A DNA stretch of 25,689 nucleotides, taken from assembly GCA_023260935.1 (NCBI GenBank), contig JALQTL010000442.1, forward strand, positions 1 to 25,689. The letters are read 5' to 3'. This document shows, piece after piece, positions 15,699-22,768 of the stretch. Numbering within the stretch: position 1 is the first letter of the stretch; the number at the start of each line of letters is the position of its first letter. Origin of the DNA: Paracoccaceae bacterium (GTDB lineage: Bacteria; Pseudomonadota; Alphaproteobacteria; Rhodobacterales; Rhodobacteraceae). The translations under genes and the position numbers were made by a program. Under the pieces are notes generated by a model, which was given only the letters and a program-made list of their open reading frames with translations, was not told the origin of the DNA and did not search any database.

Positions 15699-17033
15699 TC
15701 AGGGGGTGGGGGTCGGAAGTTTGAAGCGCGCCTCAAAACCATCCGGGGCGCCGGGGCGTGGCGATGTCAGCGCCAATGTGCTGCCGGTCCGCTTGGCAAT
15801 GGCGGCAACGATGGTCAGCCCCAGCCCGGCCCCATCAGGCTTTTGCGCATCGCGCTGGAAGCGGTCGGTCAGGCGGGCCAGAAGATCGGGGGGCACGACC
15901 GGCCCGTCGTTCGACACGATCAGGTCGCCCGCCTGGGTCAAGACAACGCTGACCATGCCATTGGCCGTGCCATGGCGGCGCGCGTTTTCCACAAGGTTGC
16001 GGCAAACGATGCCCAGAGCATCCGGGTCGATGGTCGACAGGACAGGGGCATCGGGAAGATCGAGCGTCACCCCGGGGGATTGCGCGCTGCGCGTCATGTC
16101 GTCGATGACGATGCGCAGGGCCACCCGCACATCATGGGGTGTTTCCGTTTGCAGGCGCCCGCCTTCGGCACGGGCCAGCTGCATCAGGCGTTCGGTCCGC
16201 CGTGTCAGCCGTTTCAGCGTTTCCTCGATCTCCGCCGCACGCCGAGCCGTGGCCGGGTCTTCGGTTTCCGACCTCAGGCGCTGGGCCTGGGCGATGGCAC
16301 CGGCCAGTGGGGTGCGCAATTCATGGGCGGCATTGGCGGCAAAGCTTCGCTCGGCCTCGAACGCTTCGCGCAGGCGCGCCAGCAGGCTGTTCAGGGCATC
16401 GGCCAGCGGCCCGATTTCCGTGGGCAGGCCTTCGGCCGGAACGGCCGAAAGATCGCGCCCCCCGCGTGATTCCAACCGGCTGCGGAACCGTCGCAAGGGC
16501 GTGATGCTGAAGCGCAGGGCAAGGATGATGGCCAAGAGGGCGACCGGCAGCATGATCAGCAGCGGCAGGCCAAGGCCCATCTGGATTTCCCGCGCGACCG
16601 ATGCGCGATGCGTCAGCGGTTCGGCCACGGTGATGCGGATCGTGCCCTGAAGGGCCGCATCGCCATAGAACCTGTGGGTCGCGGTCTGGCGAAAGCCCGG
16701 CCCATCCCAGGGCGGGAACAGCGCCGGGTCTGCCGCATGGGATTGCAGCAGGATGCTTCCATCCGCATCGCGCACAAGATAGGTGAAGAACTCGTCATGT
16801 TCGCGGATCGCGGCAAGGCGCTGTGTCACGCCCTGATCTTCGCGCCCGACAATATCGGTCACGGCCAGCGGCAGGATGCGTTCCGCCGTTTCGCGCAGCG
16901 CGCTGTCAAAGACCTCGTCCATTTCTGTGCGCAGGGTCAGGGCGGTGAAGCTGGCCGCAAGAAGCCACAGAACGGTCAGCACAAGGCCAAGCGACAGGCC
17001 CAGCCGTGCCTGAAGGCTGGCGGGCCACCTCAT
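15699..17033 (-). CDS. Sensor histidine kinase (HAMP-HisKA-HATPase)
   Basis: This 444-residue kinase of the QseC/PmrB/TctE kind has two membrane helices (about 10-33 and 153-174) flanking a periplasmic sensor domain of some 120 residues. A HAMP linker follows (FSITPLRRFRSRLES). The H-box is FAANAAHELRTPLAG with the phospho-acceptor His237, the N-box is NLVENARRHG, and the G-box is DGAGLGLTIVAAIAKR. The start overlaps the stop of the response-regulator gene by ATGA. It probably senses a condition in the periplasm connected with the redox and metal proteins encoded on the other side of the operator region. The signal is unknown; iron, oxidative stress or low pH would fit the family. Confidence 0.95.
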   Translation of the reverse strand: MRWPASLQARLGLSLGLVLTVLWLLAASFTALTLRTEMDEVFDSALRETAERILPLAVTDIVGREDQGVTQRLAAIREHDEFFTYLVRDADGSILLQSHAADPALFPPWDGPGFRQTATHRFYGDAALQGTIRITVAEPLTHRASVAREIQMGLGLPLLIMLPVALLAIILALRFSITPLRRFRSRLESRGGRDLSAVPAEGLPTEIGPLADALNSLLARLREAFEAERSFAANAAHELRTPLAGAIAQAQRLRSETEDPATARRAAEIEETLKRLTRRTERLMQLARAEGGRLQTETPHDVRVALRIVIDDMTRSAQSPGVTLDLPDAPVLSTIDPDALGIVCRNLVENARRHGTANGMVSVVLTQAGDLIVSNDGPVVPPDLLARLTDRFQRDAQKPDGAGLGLTIVAAIAKRTGSTLALTSPRPGAPDGFEARFKLPTPTP

Positions 17034-17689
17034 GCCTTGCCCAGCCGGTAGCCAAGGCCGCGCTCTGTTTCGATCACCTGGGCCCCCAGCTTCTTGCGCA
17101 GGCGGCTGACATGAACCTCAATCGTGTTGCTTTCGACTTCGGCATCAAAGGCGTAAAGCTTTTCTTCCAGTTGCGGCTTCGAGAGCAACTGGCCGGGCCG
17201 GGCAAGAAAGGCCTCGAACAAGGCCCATTCCCTCGCAGTCAGGGGCACGGGTCGGCCGTCGCGATGCACGCTGCGGGCGGCAAGGTCGATATCCAGCGAC
17301 CCATGGCTGAGAATGGGGTTCGGATTGCCGCTGTAGCGCCGCGCGACCGAGCCGATGCGGGCCGTAAGTTCGGCAAGGTCAAAGGGTTTGACAAGGTAAT
17401 CATCGGCCCCGGCATTCAGCCCTTCGATACGGTCCGAGACCTGATCAAGCGCTGTCAGGATGATGACGGGCGTAACGTCGCCCCGCGCGCGCAGGGCTTT
17501 CAGGAAGCCGATGCCGCGCCCGTCGGGCAGCATCAGATCCAGCAGGATCAGGTCATAGGGGGCGGCGGCCAACGCATCGCGGGCCGCGTCAAGCCGTGTG
17601 ACCCAGTCGGCCGAATGGCCATCGGCCGTGATCTGGTCGCGCACGGCGGCGCCAAGGGTCGTGTCGTCCTCGATCAGCAGGATGCGCAT
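17030..17689 (-). CDS. Response regulator, OmpR/PmrA family
   Basis: The protein has 219 residues. The receiver domain carries the acidic pair in MRILLIEDD, the phospho-acceptor Asp51 (LILLDLMLPDGRG) and the switch Lys in ADDYLVKPFD. The winged-helix DNA-binding domain (about 125-219) ends in NTIEVHVSRLRKKLG and TERGLGYRLGKA. OmpR-family regulators bind pairs of six- to seven-base half-sites repeated every 10-11 bases, which is exactly the pattern found 45 bases upstream of this ATG and at two further promoters in the window. The gene therefore probably autoregulates and controls the whole redox/metal locus. The ATG at 17689 gives the proper family N-terminus; a reading to 17938 would cover the operator. 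Confidence 0.95.
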   Translation of the reverse strand: MRILLIEDDTTLGAAVRDQITADGHSADWVTRLDAARDALAAAPYDLILLDLMLPDGRGIGFLKALRARGDVTPVIILTALDQVSDRIEGLNAGADDYLVKPFDLAELTARIGSVARRYSGNPNPILSHGSLDIDLAARSVHRDGRPVPLTAREWALFEAFLARPGQLLSKPQLEEKLYAFDAEVESNTIEVHVSRLRKKLGAQVIETERGLGYRLGKA

Positions 17690-17734
17690 GGGTGTTCCCG
17701 TTTCTTGCCCGTTGCCCCTGAATGATCCGGCTGG

Positions 17735-17784
17735 CTGACGCAAAGCTGAAGCGTCGGCACAGGGATGCTTCAGGCTGCCGTCAG
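17735..17784. promoter_or_regulatory. Response-regulator operator, copy 1 (divergent kinase/PepSY promoters)
   Basis: CTGACG (17735) and CTGAAG (17746) form an 11-base-period pair. After 16 bases comes the mirror pair CTTCAG (17768) and CGTCAG (17779). The block is symmetric. It ends 45 bases before the response-regulator ATG on one side and 51 bases before the PepSY ATG on the other. A -10-like hexamer begins 11 bases beyond it on both sides: CATTCA at 17724-17719 (minus) and CATCAA at 17795-17800 (plus). Confidence 0.75.
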
Positions 17785-17835
17785 CTTCGTCGTCCATCAA
17801 GGTCTGCGAAAGGGCAGTTGCACGGAGTTTGACCC

Positions 17836-18156
17836 ATGAAGAAGACATTGACAATTCTTGGCTTTCTTGTGGTCTTTTCGGCCGGTGCCGCGCGGGCCGA
17901 CGATGACTGCTTTGTGCCGATGGCAGATTGGCAACCACGAGAGGCCGTGGCCCGGCTGGCCGAACAGAATGGCTGGACGGTGCGGCGCATCAAGATTGAC
18001 GACGGCTGCTACGAGATCGACGGCCGCGATGCCGAGGGGCGCCAGATCGAGGTGACGGTTCATCCGGGCACCTTGCAGGTGATCGAGATCGAATACGAGG
18101 ACGATTCCCGCGACAGGGATCGCAAGCGCGATGGCACGGGGGGCAATGATGACTGA
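17836..18156 (+). CDS. Small periplasmic PepSY-domain protein
   Basis: This 106-residue protein has a signal peptide (MKKTLTILGFLVVFSAGAARA, cleaved before DDDCF) and one PepSY domain: DWQPREAVARLAEQNGWTVR, then DDGCYEIDGRDAEGRQIEVT and PGTLQVIEIEYED. Two cysteines, at the start of the mature protein and in DDGC, could form a disulfide. The tail is charged (DDSRDRDRKRDGTGGNDD). Such small PepSY proteins are common beside cytochrome b561 and two-component genes; a regulatory or redox-accessory role is likely but unproven. It overlaps the cytochrome b561 gene by 8 bases and is the first gene under operator copy 1. A GGAG lies about 8 bases before the ATG. Confidence 0.88.
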   Translation: MKKTLTILGFLVVFSAGAARADDDCFVPMADWQPREAVARLAEQNGWTVRRIKIDDGCYEIDGRDAEGRQIEVTVHPGTLQVIEIEYEDDSRDRDRKRDGTGGNDD

Positions 18157-18820
18157 CGCCCCCTTTTCAAATGCGCAGGACCGGCAGGCCGGGGCAACCG
18201 GCAAGGTGCGGGTCTGGGATCCCTTGGTCCGGGTGTTTCACTGGGGCCTTGTGGGCGCCTTTGCGACCGCATGGCTGGCGGCGGATGAGGTGCAGCCCTT
18301 GCATGAACTTGCAGGATATACCGTTGCGGGCCTTGTCGGCTTCAGGCTGGTCTGGGGCCTTGTGGGCAGCCGGCACGCGCGGTTTGCCCGCTTCGTGAAG
18401 GGCCCCCGGGCGACGCTTGCCTATCTGGGTGACATGGTTCATGGGCGCGAGCGGCGCTATCTTGGCCATAATCCGGCGGGGGCGGCCATGATCGTGGCAC
18501 TTCTGATCACGCTTTCGGGCACGGCCTTCACTGGCTGGCTGATGGCAGAGCCGGAGCGCGTGGCCATGTTGCCGGCGATGCCCGCCATCGTTGCGCCGGC
18601 CTGGGCCGATGACGATGACGACAGGTTCGAAAACGGCGGCCGGAGCGAGGTTGAGGGCCCCTTGAAAGATGTGCATGAGGCCCTGGCCAATCTGATGCTG
18701 CTTTTGGCCGCGCTTCACGTTGGCGGTGTGGTGCTGGCGTCTTTCCGTCATCATGAAAACCTCGCCCGTGCGATGGTGACGGGTGATAAGCGCGCGCCCG
18801 GCCCGGGTGACATCGCCTGA
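18149..18820 (+). CDS. Cytochrome b561-type membrane protein
   Basis: This 223-residue protein of the cytochrome b561 / Ni-Fe-hydrogenase cytochrome b family has four membrane helices. Candidate haem ligands are His31 (VRVFHWG), His52 (PLHELAGY), His176 (KDVHEALAN) and His190 (AALHVGG), the two-haem pattern of the family. The loop between helices 3 and 4 is acidic (AWADDDDDRFENGG). It should carry electrons between the quinone pool and a periplasmic partner. It is translationally coupled to the PepSY gene (8-base overlap). The ATG at 18149 has G6 about 5 bases upstream; 18146 and 18131 are alternative starts. A terminator follows the gene. Confidence 0.9.
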   Translation: MTDAPFSNAQDRQAGATGKVRVWDPLVRVFHWGLVGAFATAWLAADEVQPLHELAGYTVAGLVGFRLVWGLVGSRHARFARFVKGPRATLAYLGDMVHGRERRYLGHNPAGAAMIVALLITLSGTAFTGWLMAEPERVAMLPAMPAIVAPAWADDDDDRFENGGRSEVEGPLKDVHEALANLMLLLAALHVGGVVLASFRHHENLARAMVTGDKRAPGPGDIA

Positions 18821-18872
18821 CGGCCCCGTTCCCACCCTGTTCCCAAGGCCGATAGTCCCGTCGGCTGCCTCT

Positions 18873-18904
18873 GGCCCCGCTTTGACCGGCGGGGCCTCTT
18901 TTTT
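18873..18904 (+). terminator. Rho-independent terminator after cytochrome b561
   Basis: GGCCCCGC (18873-18880) pairs with GCGGGGCC (18889-18896), followed by TCTTTTTT to 18904. It lies directly before operator copy 2. Confidence 0.85.
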
Positions 18905-18906
18905 CT

Positions 18907-18955
18907 CTGACGTCAAGCTGAAGCGGAAATCCCCGCGCCGTCAGGAAGCGCTCAG
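18907..18955. promoter_or_regulatory. Response-regulator operator, copy 2 (hemerythrin-like gene)
   Basis: CTGACG (18907) and CTGAAG (18918) are 11 bases apart. After 15 bases comes the mirror pair CGTCAG (18939) and GCTCAG (18950). A stretch of about 51 bases here is the same as operator copy 3 apart from two changes. The block ends exactly 45 bases before the ATG at 19001. A -10-like CATCCT begins 11 bases after it (18966-18971). Confidence 0.75.
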
Positions 18956-19000
18956 GCAGGCCGGTCATCCTTGGATCATCAAGCGAGAGAGGAGGCTGAA

Positions 19001-19495
19001 ATGCAAAAGACCCTGATGGTTGCCACAGTGCTGTCGGCCCTTGCGATGGCGGCAGAGGCGGCGCCCTTTGAAACCCCTTATGCCCTGCAATCGGTTCATG
19101 CGGATTTTCTGGCGCGGTTGGGCGATGTGGCGGAACGGCCCGATGAAATCGGCGCGGCGGCGCGCGTTGCCGCCGATCTGATGGCCGCGCAAAGCATCGC
19201 GCAGGAACGGCTGATCCTGCCGCTGCTGGGCTGGGCCGATGTGGCATCGACAAGCCAGAGGGCCGCCTTGCCGATCATGCCCGACCATGGGCGCATCGAG
19301 GCAGAGCTGTCGCAACTGCACGACGGCGACGTGAACCTTGTGACGGCGCTGGTCGAGCTTTTCGCTGTGGCAGAGGAAGGTGGAGATGCCGAAACCGCGC
19401 ATCTGGCCGAGACGATGATCTGGCACCAGACCAGCGATATCGATGTGCTTTACCCGGCGGCCCTGCTGGTAGAGGCGGCGCTGATGGCGCCCTGA
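19001..19495 (+). CDS. Periplasmic hemerythrin-like (HHE) protein
   Basis: This 164-residue protein has a signal peptide (MQKTLMVATVLSALAMAAEA, cleaved before APFETP). The mature part is all helical and follows the HHE cation-binding pattern: His33 in SVHADFLARL, Glu69 in QERLILPLL, His96 and Glu100 in PDHGRIEAEL, and His142 with Asp146 in WHQTSDIDVLYP. One usual His (four residues before Glu69) is Ser65 and one usual Glu is Asp146, so metal binding may differ from a classic di-iron site. Oxygen, NO or iron handling in the periplasm is plausible. GAGGAGG precedes the ATG at 19001. The gene is a single-gene unit between two terminators, with its own operator copy. The family call is by motif only. 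Confidence 0.65.
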   Translation: MQKTLMVATVLSALAMAAEAAPFETPYALQSVHADFLARLGDVAERPDEIGAAARVAADLMAAQSIAQERLILPLLGWADVASTSQRAALPIMPDHGRIEAELSQLHDGDVNLVTALVELFAVAEEGGDAETAHLAETMIWHQTSDIDVLYPAALLVEAALMAP

Positions 19496-19541
19496 AGGCG
19501 GCTTTCGGGCAAATGCCGCGCAGTTTGCCCCCACAGGATGG

Positions 19542-19571
19542 AAGGCCGGCTGATAGCGCCGGCCTTTTCCT
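19542..19571 (+). terminator. Rho-independent terminator after the hemerythrin-like gene
   Basis: AAGGCCGGC (19542-19550) pairs perfectly with 19558-19566 across a seven-base loop. The T-rich stretch TTTTCCTTT starts within the last base pairs. It lies directly before operator copy 3. Confidence 0.8.
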
Positions 19572-19573
19572 TT

Positions 19574-19622
19574 CTGACGGCAAGCTGAAGCGGAAATCGC
19601 CGCGCCGTCAGGAAGCGCTCAG
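19574..19622. promoter_or_regulatory. Response-regulator operator, copy 3 (Asp-rich/DUF2271/reductase operon)
   Basis: CTGACG (19574), CTGAAG (19585), CGTCAG (19606) and GCTCAG (19617) have the same order and spacing as in copy 2. The block ends exactly 45 bases before the ATG at 19668. A -10-like CACATT begins 11 bases after it (19633-19638). It probably drives the whole operon through the ApbE gene. Confidence 0.75.
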
Positions 19623-19667
19623 GTCGGCTGTCCACATTGTGCCCAGCAGACGAAAGGAGACCCTGCC

Positions 19668-20039
19668 ATGAATAAGACCCTGACGATTCTTGTCGCGTCC
19701 ACTGCCCTGACCGCGGCCATCGGTGTCCCCGCATGGAGTTCGATCCACAGGCCCGAAGGGCGGCATGACCGGGCTGTCACTGTGCTGCCGGCAGAAGGTC
19801 CGCAAGCGATGTCCCTGATCCTTGCCAGCAGTGATGATGACGATGATGACGATCACCATCGGCGTGACCGGCCCCGGCGGGGCCATGATGATGACGATCA
19901 CGACGACGATGATGATGATGATGATGACGAAGGTGGCAAGTCCGGCGGTGCCCGCAACCCCGCACCTGCCGGCACAGTGGCCCCCCCGCAGAACGGATTG
20001 TTCGGCAACGGGATGCCTCCAAAAATTAAAGTAAACTAA
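19668..20039 (+). CDS. Secreted Asp/His-rich low-complexity protein
   Basis: This 123-residue protein starts MNKTLTILVASTALTAAIGV, a signal peptide similar at its start to that of the small PepSY protein. The centre is extremely acidic: Asp tracts at about residues 56-62 and 74-87, interspersed with His (DDHHRRDRP, GHDDDDHDD). The C-terminal tail is Gly/Pro-rich. No known domain is recognised. The composition suggests weak, high-capacity binding of divalent metals in the periplasm. Part of the tract is six GAT codons in a row, which may change length by slippage. An AAAGGAGA lies before the ATG, and the gene is the first of the operon under operator copy 3. The neighbours (hemerythrin-like protein, flavin reductase, metal transporter) support a metal-related role; the exact function is unknown. 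Confidence 0.8.
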   Translation: MNKTLTILVASTALTAAIGVPAWSSIHRPEGRHDRAVTVLPAEGPQAMSLILASSDDDDDDDHHRRDRPRRGHDDDDHDDDDDDDDDEGGKSGGARNPAPAGTVAPPQNGLFGNGMPPKIKVN

Positions 20040-20077
20040 TGCCTTGTGAATTGATCTTGTGAAAAAGGATGAAGTCG

Positions 20078-20548
20078 ATGAAATCGCTTCTTGCAACGCT
20101 TGCGCTGACAACGGCCCTGACGCTTCCCGGCCTTGCCATGGCGCGGCCGGTGACGCTGACCACGACCCTGAACAATTATGGCGGTGATGGCGCCTATCTT
20201 GCGCTTTATGTCACCGATGCGTCGGGTGCCTATGTCGGCAGCCTGTGGATGGCCGGGGGCAAGTCGAAATATTACGAACATCTGTCCGACTGGTTCCGCG
20301 CAACTGGCGGCGATACGGCGCAGGTGAATGGCATCACCGGTGCCAGTGTCGGCGCGGGTCGCACGCTGGAGATCACGCTTGATCTGGCCGATGCACTGTT
20401 CGATGCGGGCTATACGCTGCACATCGACGCGGCTGTCGAGGATATGCGCGACAGCCCGAACGAGGTGGCCGTGCCGCTGACTGCGGCAGGGGCCGGTACG
20501 GCGGTACCCGGGCGCCGGTATGTGGCCAGCTTTGCCTATGACATGTGA
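20078..20548 (+). CDS. Periplasmic DUF2271 protein with a flavinylation motif
   Basis: This 156-residue protein has a clean signal peptide (MKSLLATLALTTALTLPGLAMA, cleaved before RPVTL). The mature domain is DUF2271-like: LTTTLNNYGGDGAYLALYVT, then SLWMAGGKSKYYEHLSDWFR. Around residue 87 is NGI-Thr-Gly-Ala-Ser, matching the (S/T)GA(S/T) site to which ApbE attaches FMN. With an ApbE gene two genes downstream and a PepSY-type reductase between, it is probably a covalently flavinylated periplasmic electron carrier. I chose the ATG at 20078 because AAGGA is well spaced from it; the ATG at 20069 overlaps that site. It follows the Asp-rich gene by 38 bases. Confidence 0.88.
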   Translation: MKSLLATLALTTALTLPGLAMARPVTLTTTLNNYGGDGAYLALYVTDASGAYVGSLWMAGGKSKYYEHLSDWFRATGGDTAQVNGITGASVGAGRTLEITLDLADALFDAGYTLHIDAAVEDMRDSPNEVAVPLTAAGAGTAVPGRRYVASFAYDM

Positions 20549-20560
20549 GGCGACAGGGCC

Positions 20561-22768
20561 ATGATCCGTGCAATGCATCGCTGGCCGGGTCTTCTGGCTC
20601 TGGCTTTCGTGACCATCCTTGCCCTGAGTGGCGCTGCCCTTTCGGTCTTTCCCGCGGTCGAACGCCTTTCCGCGCCGCAGGCCGATTCCGGGTTGACGGT
20701 CGCCACCCTGGCCGGGCGCATCCAGGAGGCCTATCCGGGCGTCGAGCAGATCCGACGCTCGCCTTCGGGGCGTATCACCGCCTATTGGTTCGATCAGGGC
20801 ACGCCGGGCGCGGCCGTGATCGACCCGGCGACGGGGCAGGGCGTTGCCCCGGCCGATCCGAACCAGACGCTTCGCTGGCTGACCAACCTGCACCGGTCGC
20901 TGTTTCTGGGCGATGGCGGGCGGATCGCCATGGCCATGGCGGCAGCGGCAATGCTGGTCCTTTCGCTGTCTGGCGTGGCGCTGGTGGCGCGGCGCACGGG
21001 CGGCTGGCGGCAGTGGTTCGCGCCCCTGCGCGGCCCTGTTACGGGGCGGCTTCACGTTGAAATCGCGCGCACGGTCGTGATCGGCCTTGTCCTGTCCTCG
21101 GCCACGGCGTTGTGGATGACGGCATCCACCTTCGATCTCTTGCCCGATGGGGGGGCGATGCCGGGCATGCCGGCGGCGACAAGTGGCGAGATGGGGTTTG
21201 ACCCGGGCAGCATGCCCCGCTTGCAGCAGACACCAGTGGCGGACCTGCGCGAGCTGAGTTTTCCCTATCCCGGGGATGCCACGGATGTCTTCACACTGAA
21301 GACGGACGCGGGCACCGGTTATCTTGACCAAGGCACCGGCGCGCTGCTGGCCTGGGCAGATCTGACCGGGTGGCAGCGCGTTTCGGAAACCATCTACATG
21401 CTGCACACAGGGCAGGGGGCGGCGCTGCTGGGCCTTGTGCTGGGTCTGATGGCACTTGGCGTACCGGTGATGGGGGCGACGGGCGTGCTGGTCTGGCTGG
21501 CCGGTCGGCGTGGGCGGCCCCGCATCCGCGGCAATCAGCCCGCGGCCCGGGCCGAGACGATCCTTCTGGTCGGCAGCGAAGGGGGTAGCACCTGGGGCTT
21601 TGCCGCAACGTTGCATGCCGCGCTGACAAAGGCGGGGCAGAGCGTGCATGTCGGCCCGATGTCGGCCTTTCAACCAGAGCGCTATGGCAGGGCGGCCCGG
21701 ATCATCCTTCTGGCCGCGACCTATGGCAACGGGGCAGCGCCAGCCTCGGCCAAGGGGTTTCTGGACAGGTTGCAGGCGGCGGGGCCCTTGCCGGCGGTGC
21801 CGCTTGCCGTGCTTGGTTTTGGCGACCGCAGCTTTCCCGCCTATTGCGCCTTCGCGCATGAGGTGGAGGCCGTGGCCCGGGCACGCGGCTGGCCGGCCCT
21901 GATGGCGCTTGACACCATCGACCGCCAGTCGCCACAGGATTTCCTGCGCTGGGGCCGGGCGTTGGGCGCGGCCATGGGGCTTGAACTGGAGTTGCTGCAC
22001 CAGCCTGTGCTGCCGAAAACGCAAAACCTGACGCTTGTTTCGCGCCGCGATTATGGTGCCGAGGTGCAGGCCCCCACCGCCATCCTGCGCTTTGCGTTGC
22101 CCCCGGTCACGCTGTGGCAGCGGCTGACGGGGGCCGGATTTGCCCGGTTCCGCGCGGGCGATCTGATCGGCATCCTGCCCCGGGGCAGCGCGGTGCCGCG
22201 TCTTTACTCGTTGGCTTCGGCGCGGGGCGATGGCTTTATCGAGATCGTCGTGAAAAAGCATCAGGGCGGTTTGTGTTCAGGCCAGTTAACGGCCTTGGAA
22301 CCGGGCGAAAGCGTGACGGCCTTTGTGAAGCGCAATCCCGAATTTCACCCCGACCGGGGCCGTGCGCCGCTGATCCTGATCGGCGCAGGCACGGGGATCG
22401 GGCCGCTTGCCGGATTTGTCCGGGCAAATGCGCGCCGCCGGCCGGTTCACCTGTTCTTCGGCATGCGTCACCCTGACAGTGATTTCCTTTACGATCAGGA
22501 ATTTCCTGTCTGGCAGAAAGCGGGGCGGCTGACCCGGCTGGTTACGGCCATCTCGCGCGGGGCGCGGCCACAATATGTGCAGGATGCCTTGCGCGCCGAA
22601 GCGGCCGAGGTTCTGGAACTGGTCCGCAACGGGGCGCGCGTCATGGTGTGCGGCGGGTGTGACATGGCGGCGGGCGTGGCCGATGCGCTGGCCGAAATCC
22701 TTGCGCCGGCGGGGCTGACGCCCGTGGCGCTGAAGGCAGAGGGGCGATATGTCGAAGATGTCTTCTGA
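20561..22768 (+). CDS. PepSY membrane protein fused to flavodoxin and FNR-type reductase domains
   Basis: This 735-residue fusion has three parts. Residues 1-330 are a PepSY_TM region with four main membrane helices and histidines suited to haem or quinone contact (His6 in MHRWPG, His111 in NLHRSLFL, His165 in RLHVEIART, His282 in YMLHTGQG). Residues about 331-480 are a flavodoxin-like FMN domain (ILLVGSEGGSTWGFA, LAATYGNGAAP, LGFGDRSFPAYC). Residues about 490-735 are a CysJ-like FAD/NADPH domain with RLYSLAS, GLCSGQL, IGAGTGIGPL, VMVCGGCDMAAG and the terminal GRYVEDVF. It should take electrons from cytoplasmic NADPH through FAD and FMN across the membrane to the periplasm, where the DUF2271 protein is a likely acceptor. 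It overlaps ApbE by 20 bases. Confidence 0.93.
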   Translation: MIRAMHRWPGLLALAFVTILALSGAALSVFPAVERLSAPQADSGLTVATLAGRIQEAYPGVEQIRRSPSGRITAYWFDQGTPGAAVIDPATGQGVAPADPNQTLRWLTNLHRSLFLGDGGRIAMAMAAAAMLVLSLSGVALVARRTGGWRQWFAPLRGPVTGRLHVEIARTVVIGLVLSSATALWMTASTFDLLPDGGAMPGMPAATSGEMGFDPGSMPRLQQTPVADLRELSFPYPGDATDVFTLKTDAGTGYLDQGTGALLAWADLTGWQRVSETIYMLHTGQGAALLGLVLGLMALGVPVMGATGVLVWLAGRRGRPRIRGNQPAARAETILLVGSEGGSTWGFAATLHAALTKAGQSVHVGPMSAFQPERYGRAARIILLAATYGNGAAPASAKGFLDRLQAAGPLPAVPLAVLGFGDRSFPAYCAFAHEVEAVARARGWPALMALDTIDRQSPQDFLRWGRALGAAMGLELELLHQPVLPKTQNLTLVSRRDYGAEVQAPTAILRFALPPVTLWQRLTGAGFARFRAGDLIGILPRGSAVPRLYSLASARGDGFIEIVVKKHQGGLCSGQLTALEPGESVTAFVKRNPEFHPDRGRAPLILIGAGTGIGPLAGFVRANARRRPVHLFFGMRHPDSDFLYDQEFPVWQKAGRLTRLVTAISRGARPQYVQDALRAEAAEVLELVRNGARVMVCGGCDMAAGVADALAEILAPAGLTPVALKAEGRYVEDVF

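Noticed and set aside
19850..19930. A CRISPR-like or tandem DNA repeat
   Set aside because: The repeats are GAT/GAC codons of the Asp-rich protein, with no repeat-spacer structure.
20036..22261. A 741-residue minus-strand reading opposite DUF2271 and the reductase
   Set aside because: Arg/His/Gln-rich antisense shadow of the high-GC reductase gene.
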